Source: Bordetella parapertussis (GTDB lineage Bacteria; Pseudomonadota; Gammaproteobacteria; Burkholderiales; Burkholderiaceae_C). Taken from it: DNA of 17,538 nt. Position 1 is the stretch's first letter, and every line of letters starts with the position of its first letter. The notes under the pieces are model-generated. The model searched no databases and was not told where the DNA came from. It saw only the letters and a program-made list of their open reading frames with translations. Shown here piece after piece: positions 7,826 through 15,111 of this stretch. The stretch is from contig CAMBXY010000014.1 of assembly GCA_945871945.1 (NCBI GenBank), positions 1-17,538 of the forward strand, in the 5' to 3' direction. A program made the translations under genes and the position numbers.

Positions 7826-8320
7826 ATGATTGAAAGATGGAAACCCAGCGTCACCGTGGCTGGCATCATAGAAAAAGACGGTCAATACTTGCTGGTTGAA
7901 GAGCACACGCCCAATGGCTTGATGTTCAATAACCCAGCCGGACACCTAGACCCTGGCGAATCCCCGCTACAAGCCTGCGTGCGCGAGGTGTTGGAAGAAA
8001 CTGCTTTTCACTTCACCCCCACAGCGCTGGTGGGGATTTATTTGTCGCGCTTTCTCAAACAGGCCAGCGCGAATGAACCGGCCCAAGACATCAGTTACTT
8101 GCGTTTTGCTTTTACCGGTGAACTGGGGGCGCTAGAGGCAGGGCGCGCCTTAGACGAGGGCATTGTGCGAACGCTTTGGATGAGCATTGAGGAGATGCAA
8201 GCCACCCAAGCCAGACACCGCAGCCGCTTGCTGCTGCGCTGCGCCCAAGACCATGCAGCGGGTCAACGTTTCCCTTTAGAAACGGTGTACACCGACCCCA
8301 GTGTGCTGGGCGTGATTTAA
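7826..8320 (+). CDS. nudJ: Nudix hydrolase, NudJ-like phosphatase
   Basis: Nudix enzymes hydrolyse a diphosphate linked to another moiety. E. coli NudJ acts on HMP-PP (thiamine precursor) and on nucleoside di- and triphosphates. The 164-residue product carries the Nudix box at residues 39-61 (GHLDPGESPLQACVREVLEE then TAF). All Mg2+-binding glutamates of REVLEE are present, but the usual Gly after EET is Ala. The start PSVTVAGII and the end GQRFPLETVY...GVI match the NudJ subgroup, so I use that name with moderate certainty. The ATG at 7826 is the first plausible start, with a poor Shine-Dalgarno site. The gene is divergent from pntAA. Its stop overlaps the convergent ptsI stop in the palindrome TTAA (8317-8320). 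Confidence 0.85.
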   Translation: MIERWKPSVTVAGIIEKDGQYLLVEEHTPNGLMFNNPAGHLDPGESPLQACVREVLEETAFHFTPTALVGIYLSRFLKQASANEPAQDISYLRFAFTGELGALEAGRALDEGIVRTLWMSIEEMQATQARHRSRLLLRCAQDHAAGQRFPLETVYTDPSVLGVI

Positions 8321-10077
8321 GTTTGGAGTATTTCCGCGGCGGGATCTTCGGCCGCCATGACCCGCTGGGCCCAAGCGGCTAAACGACTCGCGTCTGCACG
8401 CAAAATCTCTTGCTTGACTCGCAAAATTTGGGTTGGGTGCATAGAGAACTGCCGCAAGCCCAAGCCCAGTAACAAGCGGGTGAGGCTGGGGTCTCCTGCC
8501 ATCTCGCCACATAAGCTGATGTCTTTGCCGGCGGCGGCACCTTGGGCAATGGTGTTGGCCACCAATTGCAAAATAGCTGGATGCAAGGGGTCATACAAAT
8601 GCGCCACTTGCTCGTCTGCACGATCAATTGCCAAGGTGTACTGAATCAAGTCATTGGTGCCCACCGACAGAAAATCAAAGTATTTCAAAAACACCTTTAA
8701 ATTCAGGGCGGCGGCCGGCACCTCGATCATGGCGCCAACTTTGACCGACCCATAAGCTTGGCCTTTTTTATCTAACTGTTCACGCGCTTGGGTCAGCAAC
8801 GCAAAAGTCTGGTGGATTTCCCGCGTGTGCGCCAGCATGGGTATGAGCAAATTGACCGGCCCATGCAAAGCAGCACGCAATATGGCGCGCAGTTGACTCA
8901 AAAACATGCTGGGATCTGCCAAGCTCCAGCGAATCGCGCGCAAACCCAAAGCGGGGTTGAGATGGGCCTCATCTTTGGTGGTTCTGTCCAGAGGCTTGTC
9001 TGCACCCACGTCCACTGTGCGAATGGTGACCGGCAGACCCTGCATGCCTTCTATGGCCCGCCGGTAGGCGAGAAACTGCTCTTCTTCATCGGGCAATTGC
9101 CCTTCGCGCCCCATGAACAAAAACTCACTGCGAAACAATCCCACGCCCACTGCGCCCACAGACAAAGCCGCAGCCGCGTCTTCTGGCAATTCGATATTGG
9201 CCAACAACTGAATTTTTTTGCCGTCTAAGGTGATCGATGGCGTGTGGCGTAAGCGGGTCAGGCGCTCGCGTTCCAGTTGGGCTTGGCGTTGTTTGAAAGC
9301 GTATTCCGCCAAAATAATAGGCGAAGGGCTAACAATAATGACACCCGCGTCTCCGTCAATGATGACCCAATCATCTTGATGCACCAAATGACTGGCATTG
9401 CGTGCACCCACCACCGCAGGTATGTCCAGACTTCGCGCCACGATTGCTGTGTGCGAGGTCTTGCCACCCACATCGGTGACAAAGCCGGTAAACACGCTTT
9501 GTTTGAATTGCAGCATGTCGGCTGGTGACAAATCGTGGGCAATCAATACCAAGGGAACATCGTGGCTGCCATCCAACAATAATTCTTGCTGCCACGTGCC
9601 TGGTTTGCGTTGCGCAGGTTGCGGCAGACTGGTTGACAAACCTTTCATATGCCGTAGCAAGCGTTCAACCACTTGCTCCAGATCCCCCTTGCGCTCGCGC
9701 AAATAGGCGTCCTCCATATCGTCAAACTGCCTGGCCACCACATCGAGTTGTGAAGTTAATGCCCATTCCGCGTTGTATAAACGGTCGGTCACCCAATGCT
9801 TGACCCCATCAGCCAGCATCTCGTCTTGCAAGAGCATCAGATGCACCTCGAGTAATGCGGAAAGTTCGGGTGGTGCATCTTTGGGTACTGTTTTTTGGAT
9901 GCGCTGAATTTCCACCATCACGGCATGACGCGACTGATTGATGCGCTCGAGTTCTTGCTCGATTTGACTCGTCTCAATAAAGTAATGCGCGACATCCACT
10001 CGGCTAGATGCCACCAACACGGCACGCCCGATGGCAATGCCGCGAGCAACAGCTAAACCGTGGATGGAGAAAGTCAT
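8317..10077 (-). CDS. ptsI: PTS enzyme I (phosphoenolpyruvate-protein phosphotransferase)
   Basis: Enzyme I takes phosphate from phosphoenolpyruvate and passes it to HPr in the cytoplasm. The 586-residue product is close to the usual 570-590. It begins with SIHGLAVARGIAIGRA, followed by the HPr-binding helical region. The active histidine is His209 in GGKTSHTAIVARSLDIPAVVG. The C-terminal TIM barrel holds GLFRSEFLFMGR, DVGADKPL, GTNDLIQY and the catalytic Cys at about 523 (SLCGEMAGDP). No GAF domain precedes it, so it is the sugar-type EI and not PtsP/EI-Ntr. I start at the ATG at 10077, four bases after the ptsH stop; a TTG at 10110 would overlap ptsH. It is the third gene of EIIA-ptsH-ptsI, and its stop overlaps nudJ. 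Confidence 0.96.
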   Translation of the reverse strand: MTFSIHGLAVARGIAIGRAVLVASSRVDVAHYFIETSQIEQELERINQSRHAVMVEIQRIQKTVPKDAPPELSALLEVHLMLLQDEMLADGVKHWVTDRLYNAEWALTSQLDVVARQFDDMEDAYLRERKGDLEQVVERLLRHMKGLSTSLPQPAQRKPGTWQQELLLDGSHDVPLVLIAHDLSPADMLQFKQSVFTGFVTDVGGKTSHTAIVARSLDIPAVVGARNASHLVHQDDWVIIDGDAGVIIVSPSPIILAEYAFKQRQAQLERERLTRLRHTPSITLDGKKIQLLANIELPEDAAAALSVGAVGVGLFRSEFLFMGREGQLPDEEEQFLAYRRAIEGMQGLPVTIRTVDVGADKPLDRTTKDEAHLNPALGLRAIRWSLADPSMFLSQLRAILRAALHGPVNLLIPMLAHTREIHQTFALLTQAREQLDKKGQAYGSVKVGAMIEVPAAALNLKVFLKYFDFLSVGTNDLIQYTLAIDRADEQVAHLYDPLHPAILQLVANTIAQGAAAGKDISLCGEMAGDPSLTRLLLGLGLRQFSMHPTQILRVKQEILRADASRLAAWAQRVMAAEDPAAEILQT

Positions 10078-10081
10078 GGAG

Positions 10082-10351
10082 TTATTCGCCTTCGCCGAAT
10101 TTGTCTGCAAATAAAGTCATTAAAGCTTGCATCGCCTCGGCTTCATGCTCGCCGTCGGTTTCCATTTCTACTTCAGTTCCAAAGCCTGCGGCCAACATCA
10201 TCACGCCCATGATGCTTTTGCCGTTGACTCGGCGCTCGCCCTTGCTGACCCACACTTGGCAGGGAAAGGAGCCCGCGAGTTTGGTGAGTTTGGCCGAGGC
10301 TCTGGCGTGCAAACCTAATTTGTTGATGATGGCGATGTTTTGTTTCTGCAT
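10082..10351 (-). CDS. ptsH: Phosphocarrier protein HPr
   Basis: HPr relays phosphate from enzyme I (on His15) to EIIA proteins and can be regulated by phosphorylation at Ser46. The 89-residue product has the expected length. His15 is in NKLGLHARASAKL, and Ser46 is in VNGKSIMGVMMLAA, both intact. The presence of Ser46 together with hprK at the left end of the window supports HprK control of this HPr. The gene lies 7 bases after the EIIA stop and 4 bases before ptsI; the Shine-Dalgarno site is weak (GAGTG), suggesting coupled translation. Confidence 0.97.
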   Translation of the reverse strand: MQKQNIAIINKLGLHARASAKLTKLAGSFPCQVWVSKGERRVNGKSIMGVMMLAAGFGTEVEMETDGEHEAEAMQALMTLFADKFGEGE

Positions 10352-10358
10352 GTTTCAC

Positions 10359-10769
10359 TCAAGAAGAAAAGGGGGGGTCGTTGTCACAAGCTACTTGCAT
10401 TACGCCTTGCGCCCCGCCAGATAAAGCGCGCTTTGTGAGCACCTCCAGCGCTTCATGTCTGTAGCACACCGTGCGCAGCAACATGGGCAAGTTCACGCCA
10501 GCAATCAAACGCGACTGCATGCCGCTGACCAAACGCTTGGCCACATTGGAAGGAGTTGCACCAAAAACATCTGTCAACACCAAGGTGTCTTGGTCTATGG
10601 GGTTGCCCAGCAACAGTTGAGCGGCTTGTAAGCTCTCCTCTGGCGATGCGTCAGGCATAACGTCGACAGCGATCACCGCATGGGCGCAGTCTGGAAAAAC
10701 ATGCAAAGCGCAATCCCTGAGGGCGCTGGCCAAAGGTGCATGGGCTATTAAAAGAATGCGTGTGCTCAT
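10359..10769 (-). CDS. PTS EIIA component, mannose family (stand-alone)
   Basis: This stand-alone EIIA(Man)-type domain receives phosphate from HPr. With no IIB, IIC or IID gene beside it, a regulatory role is more likely than sugar uptake. The 136-residue product matches the domain. His10 in LIAHAPLASAL is the phosphorylation site, and Asp67 in LTDVFGATPSN is the residue that supports it in E. coli EIIA(Man). The last codons include a run of seven C on the minus strand (10377-10371), a slippage-prone stretch, but it affects only the final five residues. In many Burkholderiales a glutathione synthetase gene (gshB) precedes this gene; here a divergent CoA-transferase does. The start at 10769 has GAGAG about 4 bases upstream. 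Confidence 0.93.
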   Translation of the reverse strand: MSTRILLIAHAPLASALRDCALHVFPDCAHAVIAVDVMPDASPEESLQAAQLLLGNPIDQDTLVLTDVFGATPSNVAKRLVSGMQSRLIAGVNLPMLLRTVCYRHEALEVLTKRALSGGAQGVMQVACDNDPPFSS

Positions 10770-10791
10770 GTGCTCTCAGAAAAACCTTGCG

Positions 10792-10819
10792 ATTATCACT
10801 CTTGTGCCATCGTTTGTAA
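10792..10819 (-). promoter_or_regulatory. Candidate promoter of the EIIA-ptsH-ptsI operon
   Basis: On the minus strand a good -10 GATAAT (10797-10792, five of six matches) follows a poor -35 TTACAA (10819-10814) with 16-base spacing. Transcription would start near 10785, about 16 bases before the EIIA start codon. It lies within the 60-base divergent gap. I found no comparable pair for the CoA-transferase on the plus strand. Confidence 0.35.
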
Positions 10820-10829
10820 TAATCTGCAG

Positions 10830-12074
10830 ATGAACGCTTTAGATGGCATCCGTGTATTAGATTTATCCCGTGTGCTGGCCGGCCCTTGGTCTACCCAAAT
10901 TTTGGCTGATTTAGGTGCTGATGTGGTCAAAGTAGAGCGCCTCGGAACGGGCGACGATACGCGCGGCTGGGGTCCCCCTTTTTTGCATGACGCCCAAGGC
11001 AATGACACCGCCGAAGCCGCTTACTACCTGGGCACCAACCGCAATAAACGCTCTATGACCTGCGATATAGCCAAGCCCTTAGGGCAAGATTTGATTCGCT
11101 CATTGGCTTTAAACAGCCATGTGTTTATCGAGAATTTCAAAGTCGGCGACATGGCCCGCTACGGATTGGACTATGCCAGCCTACAAGTCATCAATCCCCG
11201 CTTGGTTTATTGCAGCATCACGGGTTTTGGCCAAACCGGCCCCTACAGCGAGCGAGCCGGTTATGACTTCGCGGTTCAGGCCATGGGCGGCTTGATGAGC
11301 GTGACCGGTGAACGAGACGCTGTCGGTGGTAGTCCTCAAAAAGTAGGCGTTGCTGTTGCTGATTTGTTTACTGGCATGTACGCCACCGTGTCCATTTTGG
11401 CGGCGATTCGCCATGCTGAGCGCACCGGCGTGGGTCAGTACATCGACATGGCTTTGCTCGATACCCAAGTGGCCATGCTGGCAAATTTGGGCGCCAATTA
11501 TTTGGTCAATGGGGCCCAATTCCCGCCGCCCCAACGCATGGGAAATGCCCATGTCAACATCGTCCCCTATCAGGTCTTTGAAGTGGCGCCCAAGGTCAGC
11601 GGTGAACGAGATTTCATGATTGTGGCAGTTGGCAATGACGGGCAATTTGTCAAGTTCTGTGAAGCCTTGGGTCGGTCCGATTGGTCGCGTGACCCGCGCT
11701 TTGGTCGCAACCAAGACAGGGTTCGAAACCGGGACGCACTGGTTCCCATGTTGAGCGAAGTCTTGCTGACTCGCGGTAAATATGTTTGGCTAGAAGCACT
11801 AGAAGCCGCCAAGGTGCCTTGCGGCCCCATCAATAATTTGTCTGAAGTCTTTAACGACGCCCATGTGCAATCGCGCCAGATGGTCGACCATTGGGTGCAC
11901 GCATCAGGGGTTGACCTCGACTTGGTTGCCAGCCCCATGAAGCTAAGTCAAACGCCTGTTCGGCGTGATTTGCCGCCGCCACTGTTGGGTCAGCATACCG
12001 ATGAGGTTTTGCAAGAGTGGTTGAATCTTGACGCAAGCCAACTAACGGCTTTGCGTCAAGCCAGTGCGATTTAG
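10830..12074 (+). CDS. Class III CoA-transferase, CaiB/BaiF (formyl-CoA transferase) family
   Basis: Family III CoA-transferases move CoA between carboxylic acids. The acids here cannot be told from sequence; the context does not help. The 414-residue product has the family start LDGIRVLDLSRVLAGPW, the motif CSITGFGQTGPYSERAGYD (about 128-146), and the catalytic Asp at about 178 in VAVADLFTGMYA, then GVGQYIDMALLDTQ. I start at the ATG at 10830 because family members begin MNALDGIRVLDL. An in-frame GTG at 10770 would add 20 residues. The Shine-Dalgarno site is weak (GCAG). It is divergent from the PTS operon and convergent with the peroxiredoxin gene, with 17 bases between stops. Confidence 0.93.
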   Translation: MNALDGIRVLDLSRVLAGPWSTQILADLGADVVKVERLGTGDDTRGWGPPFLHDAQGNDTAEAAYYLGTNRNKRSMTCDIAKPLGQDLIRSLALNSHVFIENFKVGDMARYGLDYASLQVINPRLVYCSITGFGQTGPYSERAGYDFAVQAMGGLMSVTGERDAVGGSPQKVGVAVADLFTGMYATVSILAAIRHAERTGVGQYIDMALLDTQVAMLANLGANYLVNGAQFPPPQRMGNAHVNIVPYQVFEVAPKVSGERDFMIVAVGNDGQFVKFCEALGRSDWSRDPRFGRNQDRVRNRDALVPMLSEVLLTRGKYVWLEALEAAKVPCGPINNLSEVFNDAHVQSRQMVDHWVHASGVDLDLVASPMKLSQTPVRRDLPPPLLGQHTDEVLQEWLNLDASQLTALRQASAI

Positions 12075-12091
12075 TGTCGCTATTTTTCGGT

Positions 12092-12598
12092 TCAGTGTTT
12101 GGTCTGGGACAGCAAAGTGTCTGCGTCGCTGACCTCAAATTTTCCTGGGCCCTCAATATTGAGCGTCAAGACTTTGCCATCTTTGACCAGCATGGAGTAG
12201 CGGTTGGAGCGAAGTCCTAAGCCTTTGCCTGTGAGGTCTAAAGTCAAGCCCGTTGCTTTGGTGAATTCTGCATCGCCGTCGCCCAACATGCGCACTTTGC
12301 CCGCTGCATGAAGTTCTCGACCCCATGCGCCCATGACAAAAGCGTCGTTCACGCTGACGCACCAAATTTCATCCACGCCTGCGGCGGTCAATGCGGCATG
12401 GTTCTCCAAGTACCCAGGTACATGTTTGGCAGAGCAGGTGGGTGTGAAGGCGCCAGGCAGGGCAAACAAAGCAATGGTCTTACCTGCGGTGGCTTTGGCC
12501 ACGTCGACTGGGTTGGGGCCTATGCTGCAACCATTGCCCTCAACTTCAGAGTATTCCATTAAGGTGGTGTGGGGAAGGGTGTCGCCGACTTTGATCAT
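12092..12598 (-). CDS. Peroxiredoxin, Prx5 (AHP1/PMP20-type) family
   Basis: This is a cytoplasmic thiol peroxidase that reduces H2O2 and alkyl hydroperoxides, in this family often with glutathione/glutaredoxin or thioredoxin as reductant. The 168-residue product has the peroxidatic Cys55 in PGAFTPTCSAKHVPGY and a second Cys at 80 (IWCVSVND). The motif NDAFVMGAWG and the C-terminal SNRYSMLVKDGKV stretch are typical of Prx5. The ATG at 12598 is chosen because AAGGAG lies 6-7 bases upstream; an upstream in-frame start at 12628 is inside the terminator hairpin. It follows the end of the S10 operon on the same strand. Confidence 0.94.
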   Translation of the reverse strand: MIKVGDTLPHTTLMEYSEVEGNGCSIGPNPVDVAKATAGKTIALFALPGAFTPTCSAKHVPGYLENHAALTAAGVDEIWCVSVNDAFVMGAWGRELHAAGKVRMLGDGDAEFTKATGLTLDLTGKGLGLRSNRYSMLVKDGKVLTLNIEGPGKFEVSDADTLLSQTKH

Positions 12599-12610
12599 AT
12601 TGAACTCCTT

Positions 12611-12642
12611 GAAATGAAAATGACCCACGATTGTGGGTCATT
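12611..12642 (-). terminator. Hairpin terminator at the end of the S10 operon
   Basis: A perfect 10-bp inverted repeat (AATGACCCAC 12619-12628, GTGGGTCATT 12633-12642) has a four-base loop. On the minus strand it runs into TTTTCATTTC. It ends about 35 bases after the rpsQ stop and is oriented to end ribosomal-operon transcription. The T tract is short (four T, then three), so some readthrough into the peroxiredoxin gene is possible. The peroxiredoxin Shine-Dalgarno site follows directly. Confidence 0.8.
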
Positions 12643-12643
12643 A

Positions 12644-12672
12644 ATAAGATTGTGTTTGCACGCAACCGTTAA
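12644..12672 (-). promoter_or_regulatory. Possible promoter for the peroxiredoxin gene (weak)
   Basis: On the minus strand TTAACG (12672-12667) and TCTTAT (12649-12644) are 17 bases apart, each matching four of six consensus bases. If used, transcripts would start near the base of the terminator hairpin, which would then be a 5' stem-loop of the peroxiredoxin mRNA. Matches this weak arise by chance. Confidence 0.22.
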
Positions 12673-12676
12673 ACAC

Positions 12677-12946
12677 TTAGAGCGATGCCGCCTTTTCAAC
12701 CAAACGGGTAGCTACCCAATTTTTGGTTTTAGAGATAGGACGGCTTTCGGTGATTTCAATCACATCACCTAAATGGTACTGACCTGTCTCATCATGCGCA
12801 TGGTATTTACTGGATTTACCCACGATCTTGCCGTAGAGCGCATGCTTGACGCGACGCTCGACCAAGACTGTGACTGTTTTAGCGCGTTTGGCGCTGACAA
12901 CTTTACCGACCAATGTGCGTTTGAGTGATGGTTTAGCTTCTGTCAT
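12677..12946 (-). CDS. rpsQ: 30S ribosomal protein S17
   Basis: S17 binds 16S rRNA early in small-subunit assembly. The 89-residue product has the family OB-fold sequence, with [22 protein letters not shown] near the N-terminus and KYHAHDE and [16 protein letters not shown] later. The ATG at 12946 is chosen because GAAGGAG lies 7 bases upstream; an upstream in-frame start at 12997 overlaps rpmC and adds non-family residues. It is the last gene of the S10 operon, four bases after the rpmC stop. The spc-operon gene rplN, often next, is not found here; a terminator and a peroxiredoxin gene follow instead. Confidence 0.97.
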   Translation of the reverse strand: MTEAKPSLKRTLVGKVVSAKRAKTVTVLVERRVKHALYGKIVGKSSKYHAHDETGQYHLGDVIEITESRPISKTKNWVATRLVEKAASL

Positions 12947-12950
12947 GGTG

Positions 12951-13145
12951 TCACTCCTTCGCCTGTTTTTCTGCAAGTATGGTTTTGGCCCGTGCAACGC
13001 TGCGACGGGTGACCTTCATTTGCGCGGTGTTGTTCAATTGCTGGGTGGCTTTTTGCATGCGCATGTTGAAGTGCGCTTTTTGCAGTTCCTTGATTTCGGT
13101 TTGCAGGCCAGCGGCGTCTTTTTGGCGTAATTCAGATGTTTTCAT
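12951..13145 (-). CDS. rpmC: 50S ribosomal protein L29
   Basis: L29 is a small two-helix protein near the exit of the peptide tunnel, where it helps dock trigger factor and SRP. The 64-residue product has the usual length and reads [20 protein letters not shown] at the start, with the conserved [11 protein letters not shown] near the end. The ATG at 13145 has GGAG 5 bases upstream; an in-frame start at 13169 overlaps rplP and lacks support. It lies 13 bases after rplP and four before rpsQ. Confidence 0.96.
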   Translation of the reverse strand: MKTSELRQKDAAGLQTEIKELQKAHFNMRMQKATQQLNNTAQMKVTRRSVARAKTILAEKQAKE

Positions 13146-13158
13146 GTTGTCTCCTGAA

Positions 13159-13575
13159 TTATTGGCCAATCAGGCGCGAAACAAAAGTGGTGCGTAAAGG
13201 CAATTTGGCCGCAGCCAAACGAAATGCTTCACGCGCAAGTTCTTCGGGCACACCCACGATTTCATACAAAACCTTGCCGGGCTGAATTTCAGCCACGTAG
13301 TACTCGGGGTTGCCTTTACCGTTACCCATGCGAACCTCTGCAGGTTTTTGGGAAATAGGTTTGTCAGGGAAAATGCGAATCCAAATACGACCGCCCCGTT
13401 TGACGTGACGAGAAATCGCGCGTCGTGCGGATTCGATTTGGCGTGCAGTCAAACGACCACGGTCGGTTGATTTCAAACCAAAGTCACCAAACGCAACGGT
13501 GTTGCCACGGGTGGCAATGCCGGTATTGCGGCCTTTTTGTTCTTTGCGGTATTTACGGCGCGCTGGTTGCAGCAT
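13159..13575 (-). CDS. rplP: 50S ribosomal protein L16
   Basis: L16 contacts the A-site tRNA region of 23S rRNA and is needed for late large-subunit assembly. The 138-residue product matches the family (136-138) and shows [17 protein letters not shown] at the start, [19 protein letters not shown] in the middle, and [19 protein letters not shown] near the end. AAAGGAG lies 7 bases upstream of the ATG. It starts two bases after the rpsC stop, indicating coupled translation. Confidence 0.98.
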   Translation of the reverse strand: MLQPARRKYRKEQKGRNTGIATRGNTVAFGDFGLKSTDRGRLTARQIESARRAISRHVKRGGRIWIRIFPDKPISQKPAEVRMGNGKGNPEYYVAEIQPGKVLYEIVGVPEELAREAFRLAAAKLPLRTTFVSRLIGQ

Positions 13576-13577
13576 GC

Positions 13578-14468
13578 TTATTCTCCTTTGCCGTCCGCAT
13601 CCGTGCCAGTGGATGGGGGCGCGGTTACCTTGCGGACGCGCTTGACGGTGGTTTTGGGAGCATCGGTGGCTTCAGCGGGTTTATCGCTGCCATCCGCCGG
13701 TGCGGCATTGGAACCAGCAGGGCGACGTGCGCCACTGCGAGCGGGTGGACGGTCGCCAGTGGGGCGAGCGTCACGACGAGGACCGCGTGGGCGGCGCTCG
13801 TCTTCAGAGCGTGGCTCTTGTGCAGCAGGCGCATCATTACGGCCCAAGGTGTCACCCTTGTAAACCCAAACTTTGACGCCAATGATGCCGTAAGTTGTTT
13901 TGGCCTCAGAGGTTGCGTAGTCGATATCTGCACGCAAGGTGTGAAGTGGCACACGACCTTCGCGATACCACTCGGTACGTGCAATTTCGATGCCGTTTAA
14001 GCGACCCGCAGACATGATCTTGATGCCTTGGGCACCCAAACGCATGGCATTTTGCATGGCGCGCTTCATGGCGCGACGGAACATGATGCGCTTTTCAAGC
14101 TGTTGGGTGATGCTGTCGGCAATCAGCTGTGCATCGATTTCAGGCTTACGCACTTCTTCGATATTGACTGCAACAGGCACACCCAAACGAGCTGCTAATT
14201 CTTTCTTGAGGTTTTCAATGTCCTCACCTTTTTTACCAATAACCACGCCAGGACGTGCGGAAAAAATAGTGATGCGGGCATTTTTTGCAGGACGCTCAAT
14301 CAAGATGCGAGAAACAGCAGCGCTTTTGAGTTTGATCTTCAGGTACTCGCGCACCTTGATGTCTTCAGCCAACATGCCGGCGAAATCTTTGTTGCTGGCA
14401 TACCAGCGGCTGGCCCAGTTGCGGCTCACCGATAAGCGGAAACCGGTGGGGTGGATTTTTTGTCCCAT
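13578..14468 (-). CDS. rpsC: 30S ribosomal protein S3 with a long disordered C-terminal tail
   Basis: S3 lies at the mRNA entry tunnel and contributes to helicase activity of the ribosome. The product has 296 residues against 233 in E. coli. Residues 1-210 are the standard protein, with [12 protein letters not shown] and the KH-domain GKKG loop at about 78-81. The extra tail of about 85 residues is rich in Arg, Pro, Ala and Asp and predicted disordered, ending in an acidic DADGKGE. Tails of this kind occur on S3 of other Burkholderiales. AGGA lies 5 bases before the ATG. It is 15 bases after rplV and two before rplP. Confidence 0.97.
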   Translation of the reverse strand: MGQKIHPTGFRLSVSRNWASRWYASNKDFAGMLAEDIKVREYLKIKLKSAAVSRILIERPAKNARITIFSARPGVVIGKKGEDIENLKKELAARLGVPVAVNIEEVRKPEIDAQLIADSITQQLEKRIMFRRAMKRAMQNAMRLGAQGIKIMSAGRLNGIEIARTEWYREGRVPLHTLRADIDYATSEAKTTYGIIGVKVWVYKGDTLGRNDAPAAQEPRSEDERRPRGPRRDARPTGDRPPARSGARRPAGSNAAPADGSDKPAEATDAPKTTVKRVRKVTAPPSTGTDADGKGE

Positions 14469-14483
14469 ATTTTCCTAGACCTT

Positions 14484-14813
14484 TCAGTTGCCGACCGTCA
14501 CATACACATGGCATGTGGGCTTGCTGATGCTGTTGCCACGGCCTTTGGCACGTGCGGTGAAACGCTTGAGGGTTGCGCCTTGCTCCACGTAAATGGTTTT
14601 GACGCGCAACTCGTCGATATCAGCGCCATCGTTGTGCTCTGCATTGGCGATGGCTGACTCGAGCACTTTTTTAACAATGCCCGCTGCTTTTTTCTGTGTG
14701 AAGGTCAGGATGTTTAAAGCCTGGTCCACTTTTTTGCCGCGTATCAAGTCTGCAACCAAACGGCCTTTGTCGACCGATAAGCGCACACCTCGCAGGACTG
14801 CACGTGTTTCCAT
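14484..14813 (-). CDS. rplV: 50S ribosomal protein L22
   Basis: L22 lines the peptide exit tunnel; its long hairpin loop forms part of the constriction. The 109-residue product has the usual length, with [20 protein letters not shown] and the C-terminal [19 protein letters not shown] hairpin region. The start at 14813 has AAGGAG about 7 bases upstream. It follows rpsS by 9 bases and precedes rpsC by 15. Confidence 0.98.
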   Translation of the reverse strand: METRAVLRGVRLSVDKGRLVADLIRGKKVDQALNILTFTQKKAAGIVKKVLESAIANAEHNDGADIDELRVKTIYVEQGATLKRFTARAKGRGNSISKPTCHVYVTVGN

Positions 14814-14822
14814 AGCTGCTCC

Positions 14823-15101
14823 TTACTTCTTCTGGACTTTTTTGTCCGCTGGATGGCCTTTGAAGGTCCGCGTCAAGGCAAATTCGCCTAACTTGTGACC
14901 CACCATCTGATCGGTGATGTAGACCGGCACATGTTGCTTGCCGTTGTGAACCGCGATGGTCAAGCCAATGAAGTCAGGCAGAACCATGGAGCGACGTGAC
15001 CAAGTTTTGATGGGCTTTTTGTCTTTGTTGGCGACGGCTTTTTCAGCCTTGGCCAGCAAGTGGTGGTCGACAAACGGGCCTTTTTTAAGTGAACGTGTCA
15101 T
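14823..15101 (-). CDS. rpsS: 30S ribosomal protein S19
   Basis: S19 sits in the head of the small subunit with S13, near the A-site tRNA. The 92-residue product has the family length and starts [16 protein letters not shown], with the conserved [20 protein letters not shown] near the end. AAGGG lies about 7 bases before the ATG. It follows rplB by 10 bases and precedes rplV by 9. Confidence 0.98.
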   Translation of the reverse strand: MTRSLKKGPFVDHHLLAKAEKAVANKDKKPIKTWSRRSMVLPDFIGLTIAVHNGKQHVPVYITDQMVGHKLGEFALTRTFKGHPADKKVQKK

Positions 15102-15111
15102 TTTTTAACCC

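Noticed and set aside
10371..10377. The C7 run at the end of the EIIA(Man) gene as a frameshift switch
   Set aside because: It affects only the last five residues, far from His10 and Asp67, so it would barely alter the protein.
12066..12087. A terminator between the CoA-transferase and peroxiredoxin genes (GCGA...TCGC followed by TATTTTT)
   Set aside because: The stem is only 4 bp with a 7-base loop, too weak to call although a T tract follows.
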